Assembly (NCBI RefSeq): GCF_004959855.1
Contig: NZ_SPNT01000021.1
Span: 1-35,284, forward strand
Direction of reading: 5' to 3'
DNA from: Nitratireductor sp. XY-223
Lineage (GTDB): Bacteria; Pseudomonadota; Alphaproteobacteria; Rhizobiales; Rhizobiaceae
DNA: 35,284 nucleotides
Shown here: positions 32,053 through 35,284 of the stretch, in pieces
How positions within the stretch are numbered: the stretch's first letter is position 1
Layout: the number at the start of each line of letters is the position of its first letter
Translations under genes and position numbers: made by a program
Notes under the pieces: generated by a model
What the model was told of the DNA's origin: nothing
Databases searched by the model: none
The model's input: the letters and a program-made list of their open reading frames with translations, nothing else

Positions 32053-33317
32053 AATCCGCAGCCACGCTTCTGTCGCTCCTGCTGCTGGTCCTGTCGGTCC
32101 CGATCTTCATGGTGTTCGGTCTCGGCTCCGCCGCAACGGCCATCTGGGGCATGAACCTGCCGTGGTCGACGCTGATCCAGGTCTCGTTCGGTTCGATGAC
32201 CAAACATGTGCTCATTGCGGTACCGCTGTTCATCTTCACCGGCATGGTGATGCTGCGCGGCGGTGCGGCGGCGCGGCTCGTCCACTTCGCCACGACGCTG
32301 GTCGGCCACTGGCCGGGCGGACTGGGGATCGCGATGATCCTGGCCATGGGGTTCTTCGCGGCCTTCTGCGGATCGATCCTCGCAGCCATCACCGCCGTCG
32401 GCACCATCATGATCCCGCAGATGGTGAACCAGGGCTATCCCAAGCCGTTTGTCATCGTGCTTGCGGCCTCGGCGGCGTTTCTCGAGGCGCTGATCCCGCC
32501 CTCGAATGCGGCCATCCTGTTCAGCGCGCTGACGGATGTGCCGGTATCGCGCACGTTCGCGGCTGGCTTCGTGCCCGGGTTCATACTCATCGTGCTTCTT
32601 GGAACGCTGGTGACCTGGAAATGCCGGCACCTGCGCAACCTGAAAAAGGCGACGGCAAGGGAGCGACTGTCCGCGTTCTGGGCGGCCATCCCGGGTCTTT
32701 TCACGCCCGTGATCATCCTCGGCGGCATCTATACCGGGCTGCTCACGCCGTCCGAGTCGGCCGCGGTCGCCGGCATCTGGGCCATCATCATCGGCGCAGT
32801 GTTCTATCGCGAGATAACCGTCGCCGGCATCTTGGCCGCGCTCCATGAAACGGCCCGGATCACGGCGGTCATCTTCGCCATCATCGCGATGGCCACTTTC
32901 CTGAGCGTCGTGCTGACCTATTCGCAGACGCCGCAGAAGATCATCGGCTTCTTCACGGAAATGGGCGGAACACCGCTGATGTTCTGGCTGGCGGTCGCGA
33001 TCATCTGCCTGATATTGGGCACGTTCATCGAGATCGTGCCCGTCTTCTACCTGACCGTGCCGATTTTCGCCGCCCTGGCCCTTTCGCTGAACCAGGACAT
33101 CCTGCATCTCTACATCGTCTTCGTCGCCTTTGCCGGCATCGGAATGATCACCCCACCGGTCTGCGTGGGTATCTATACGGCAGCAGGCGTTGCCAGGGAG
33201 AGCCCGGAAAAGGCGTTTCGCGAAGTGCCCCTATTTGTGGGGCTGGGCATCGTGTTCGGCCTGCTGATGGTCTTCCTGCCGGCGGCCGCCACGTGGCTGC
33301 CCGATGTGCTGAACTAG
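32049..33317 (+). CDS. dctM: TRAP transporter large membrane subunit
   Basis: 422 residues, about 12 membrane segments, typical DctM length. Recognisable parts: AVPLFIFTGMVMLRGGAAAR, FFAAFCGSILAAITAVGTIM, PPSNAAILFSALTDVPVSR, LTPSESAAVAGIWAIIIGA and the closing GMITPPVCVGIYTAAGVA. It is the sodium-coupled carrier in the inner membrane. It ends on the palindromic CTAG that is also the stop of the convergent LysR gene, leaving no space for a terminator between them. Confidence 0.95.
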   Translation: MKSAATLLSLLLLVLSVPIFMVFGLGSAATAIWGMNLPWSTLIQVSFGSMTKHVLIAVPLFIFTGMVMLRGGAAARLVHFATTLVGHWPGGLGIAMILAMGFFAAFCGSILAAITAVGTIMIPQMVNQGYPKPFVIVLAASAAFLEALIPPSNAAILFSALTDVPVSRTFAAGFVPGFILIVLLGTLVTWKCRHLRNLKKATARERLSAFWAAIPGLFTPVIILGGIYTGLLTPSESAAVAGIWAIIIGAVFYREITVAGILAALHETARITAVIFAIIAMATFLSVVLTYSQTPQKIIGFFTEMGGTPLMFWLAVAIICLILGTFIEIVPVFYLTVPIFAALALSLNQDILHLYIVFVAFAGIGMITPPVCVGIYTAAGVARESPEKAFREVPLFVGLGIVFGLLMVFLPAAATWLPDVLN

Positions 33318-34237
33318 GCGCGGCTGAGCGATTTCACGTAGGATACGCGCCGATCGAGCTGTTCGGAGAACGTGTCGACAAATTCGATGGCCTCGCGGGA
33401 CAGCTGTTCACGTCCGGCCGCGACGATCGTGACAAAATAGGTCAGGTTCTGAACCAGAGGCCGGAAAACAACGCCTCCCATGCGCACCGCCTGCTCGGCC
33501 GAAAACGGGTCGGCTATCGCCAGGACACCGGTTTCGCGAACCAGTGCACCGGCGACGGGCACATTGGCCGCCGACAGGCGGGACCGCTTCTGCAGCTTCT
33601 GCGACAGGTCCGGATCAATCGACATCATCGTGTCGGGATAGTTCCCGCCAAAGGTCACGAAGGTTTCGTGGTCCGCCAGTTTTTCAAGGTCAAGCGCCCC
33701 TTTCCCGGTCGCCAGGTCATGGTCCTCGGGCAACAGGCACACATAGGGTGCCGACGTCTGAAACAGGGTCTCGACGCCATCGTGCTTGGCGTCCCGCCCG
33801 ACAATGCCGAGATCGATTTGCCGCATCTGGACCGCGTCCAGGATCGAGGGTGTGTTGCGCGACTGTATGTTGAACTGGATGCCGGGATACTTGCGATACA
33901 TTTGGCCGATCGTGATCGGCAGTTCCACGGTGGCGATGGACTGTATCGTTCCTATGGAGATTTCCCCGCCCTGCGTGGTCCGGATCGTGTTCGCCAGTTC
34001 CTCGAGACGATCGATCCCGACAAACATGGATTCGACACCGCGGTAAAAGTTCCTGGCCTCAACCGTCGGCGCCAGCCCGCGCCCCACCCGCACGAACAGG
34101 GCAAAACCGACCGAGTGTTCCAGGTCGGCGATCAGGCGGCTGACGCTCGGCTGCGAGATGTGCATCATGTTGGCGGCTTCGGTGATCGAACCGCATCGTA
34201 TCGTCGCCCGGAAGGCTTCCAGTTGGCGCAAGTTCAT
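33314..34237 (-). CDS. LysR-family transcriptional regulator
   Basis: 307 residues from the ATG at 34237, where the LysR HTH begins at once (MNLRQLEAFRATIRCGSITE, then AANMMHISQPSVSRLIADLE). GGATA precedes this start; a longer frame adds 17 residues unlike the family. The effector-binding domain spans about 90-300 (GGEISIGTIQSIATVELP, LGIVGRDAKHDGVE). It shares its stop with dctM and is divergent from the methanethiol oxidase gene 164 bases away. It could control the TRAP and oxidase operons, the methanethiol oxidase gene, or both. Confidence 0.9.
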   Translation of the reverse strand: MNLRQLEAFRATIRCGSITEAANMMHISQPSVSRLIADLEHSVGFALFVRVGRGLAPTVEARNFYRGVESMFVGIDRLEELANTIRTTQGGEISIGTIQSIATVELPITIGQMYRKYPGIQFNIQSRNTPSILDAVQMRQIDLGIVGRDAKHDGVETLFQTSAPYVCLLPEDHDLATGKGALDLEKLADHETFVTFGGNYPDTMMSIDPDLSQKLQKRSRLSAANVPVAGALVRETGVLAIADPFSAEQAVRMGGVVFRPLVQNLTYFVTIVAAGREQLSREAIEFVDTFSEQLDRRVSYVKSLSRA

Positions 34238-34401
34238 CGTGCTTATCCAGTTGAAAACTGCATGAACAATTCTAAAGCATTTGCTCACGCTATGTATAGG
34301 TCAGAGGGTTACATCCGATCCGGGTATGGGTTCATGTCCAAATTCGATTAGCCATCCCGCGTTCCAATTTCTACGGTTTGCATCTGGATGGAGGAGGATC
34401 A

Positions 34402-35284
34402 ATGAACGAACCCTGTTGCGGTCCTGGCTATGCGTCACCGATGGAGGCGATGCGGGCGCCGCGTGAGAAGGTGCTTTACACGATAGCGATCTACACGGGC
34501 ACGGGCATCCAGAAGCCGGACTACCTGTGCACGATCGATGCCGATCCGCAGAGCCCGACCTATTCCCAGGTGATTTCCCGGCTGGAGATGCCGGGCATCG
34601 GCGACGAGCTCCACCACATGGGCTGGAATGCCTGTTCGTCGTGCCATGGCGATGCCTCGATGGAGCGCAAGTACCTGATCGTGCCGGGGGTGCGCTCCAC
34701 CAACCTGCACATCGTCGACTGCGCCACCGACCCGCGCAATCCGAAGCTGCACAAGGTCATCGACGGCGCCGAGATCAAGGCGAAGACGAACCTTTCGGCG
34801 CCGCACACGGTGCATTGCCTGGGATCGGAGATCATCATCTCGATGCTGGGCGACGCGCAGGGCAACGCGCCGGGCGGCTATCTGCACCTCAACAAGGACT
34901 TCGACATCGTCGGCCGCTGGGAAGACACGATGGGCGACATCAAGTTCGGCTACGACTTCTGGTACCAGCCGCGCCACAACGTGATGGTCAGCTCCGAATG
35001 GGCGGCGCCCAACACCTTCATGCCGGGGTTCGACCTGGAAGAGGTCGGCCACCTGAAGTACGGCCGCGAGCTGCACTTCTGGGATTTCGAGAAGCGGCAG
35101 CCGAAGCAGAGCTTTTATCTCGGCGAGGACGGCCTCATCCCGCTCGAGGTCCGCTTCCACCATGATCCGGACTCTTCGCACGGCTTCGTCGGCGCGGCGC
35201 TGTCGGCCAACATCATCCACTGGTGGAAGGACGAGGCCGGGGAATGGCAATGGGAGAAGGTCATCGATGTGGAGAACGAGCCGC
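34402..35284 (+). CDS. mtoX: Methanethiol oxidase / selenium-binding protein (SBP56 family), cut by the window end
   Basis: 294 codons are visible of a family usually about 430-470 residues long, so roughly one third is beyond the window. GAGGAGGA lies just before the ATG. Typical SBP56 parts: EKVLYTIAIYTGTGIQKPDY near the start, HHMGWNACSSCHGD at 71-84 with the conserved cysteines C78 and C81 and histidines, LSAPHTVHCLGSEI, DFWYQPRHNVMVSSEWAAPN, and EVRFHHDPDSSHGFVGAAL. Bacterial members such as MtoX of Hyphomicrobium oxidise methanethiol to formaldehyde, hydrogen sulfide and hydrogen peroxide with copper. Family is secure; methanethiol oxidase activity is likely. No signal peptide is visible, though the known enzyme is periplasmic. 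Confidence 0.88.
   Translation, partial: MNEPCCGPGYASPMEAMRAPREKVLYTIAIYTGTGIQKPDYLCTIDADPQSPTYSQVISRLEMPGIGDELHHMGWNACSSCHGDASMERKYLIVPGVRSTNLHIVDCATDPRNPKLHKVIDGAEIKAKTNLSAPHTVHCLGSEIIISMLGDAQGNAPGGYLHLNKDFDIVGRWEDTMGDIKFGYDFWYQPRHNVMVSSEWAAPNTFMPGFDLEEVGHLKYGRELHFWDFEKRQPKQSFYLGEDGLIPLEVRFHHDPDSSHGFVGAALSANIIHWWKDEAGEWQWEKVIDVENEP

Noticed and set aside
31827-33107. A 426-codon minus-strand frame opposite dctQ and dctM
   Set aside because: It is rich in Arg, Asp, Gln and His with no recognisable domain, and is exactly antisense to well-supported membrane proteins.

Overview
The window is GC-rich (about 60% by eye) and gene-dense, with short intergenic gaps, ATGA or TAATG stop/start overlaps and several TTG starts. 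Gene content fits an alphaproteobacterium, probably of the Rhizobiales type: BMP-type ABC, TTT and TRAP importers, GntR/LacI/LysR regulators, CaiB-type CoA-transferase chemistry and a selenium-binding-protein-type methanethiol oxidase. The taxon is inferred from style only. There are no rRNA or tRNA genes, CRISPR arrays or intact insertion sequences that I can see. It reads as a chain of small catabolic modules, most with their own regulator and some with their own importer.

Layout. (1) 1-376: the end of an unknown region, a broken S-(hydroxymethyl)glutathione dehydrogenase gene (63-272, minus) and a perfect 15-bp hairpin (301-347). (2) 376-4576, minus: a glutathione S-transferase-like protein, a Rieske/flavin/ferredoxin fusion reductase, and two paralogous mononuclear-iron oxygenase subunits that lack a Rieske cluster. 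This is the architecture of the NdmC-NdmD-NdmE purine-alkaloid N-demethylase, here with two catalytic subunits. (3) 4805-10294, plus: a divergent GntR/FCD regulator, then a complete BMP-family (purine nucleoside type) ABC importer. Regions 2 and 3 together look like an N-methylpurine uptake and N-demethylation locus.

(4) 10354-19697: a module tied together by a shared LacI-type operator (consensus about TGGTAAANCGNTTTACCA). It has a plus-strand operon (cytosolic solute-binding-protein fold, SDR, L-idonate-5-dehydrogenase-like MDR), a minus-strand acyl-CoA operon (CaiB-type CoA-transferase, enoyl-CoA hydratase, metallo-beta-lactamase-fold hydrolase, 3-hydroxyacyl-CoA dehydrogenase), the LacI gene itself, and a formylglycine-generating enzyme (FGE). 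Two remnants lie here: the last 18 codons of a second FGE-like gene, and a short MetE-like piece coupled to the FGE gene.

(5) 19711-26791: a second LacI regulator, divergent from an operon of a tripartite tricarboxylate transporter (tctC, tctB, tctA), a cytosolic Cys-type sulfatase and two SDRs. The sulfatase has the CxPxR motif that needs FGE, so modules 4 and 5 are probably linked through maturation of this enzyme.

(6) 26880-30171, minus: a flavin alpha-hydroxy-acid oxidase, a ThDP lyase/decarboxylase and a transthyretin-like (5-hydroxyisourate hydrolase family) protein without its usual C-terminal YRGS, translationally coupled. It is divergent from (7) a TRAP importer (30470-33317) and a convergent LysR gene. 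(8) The window ends inside a methanethiol oxidase gene.

Limits: assignments come from reading translated motifs by eye. Families are mostly secure; substrates are inference.
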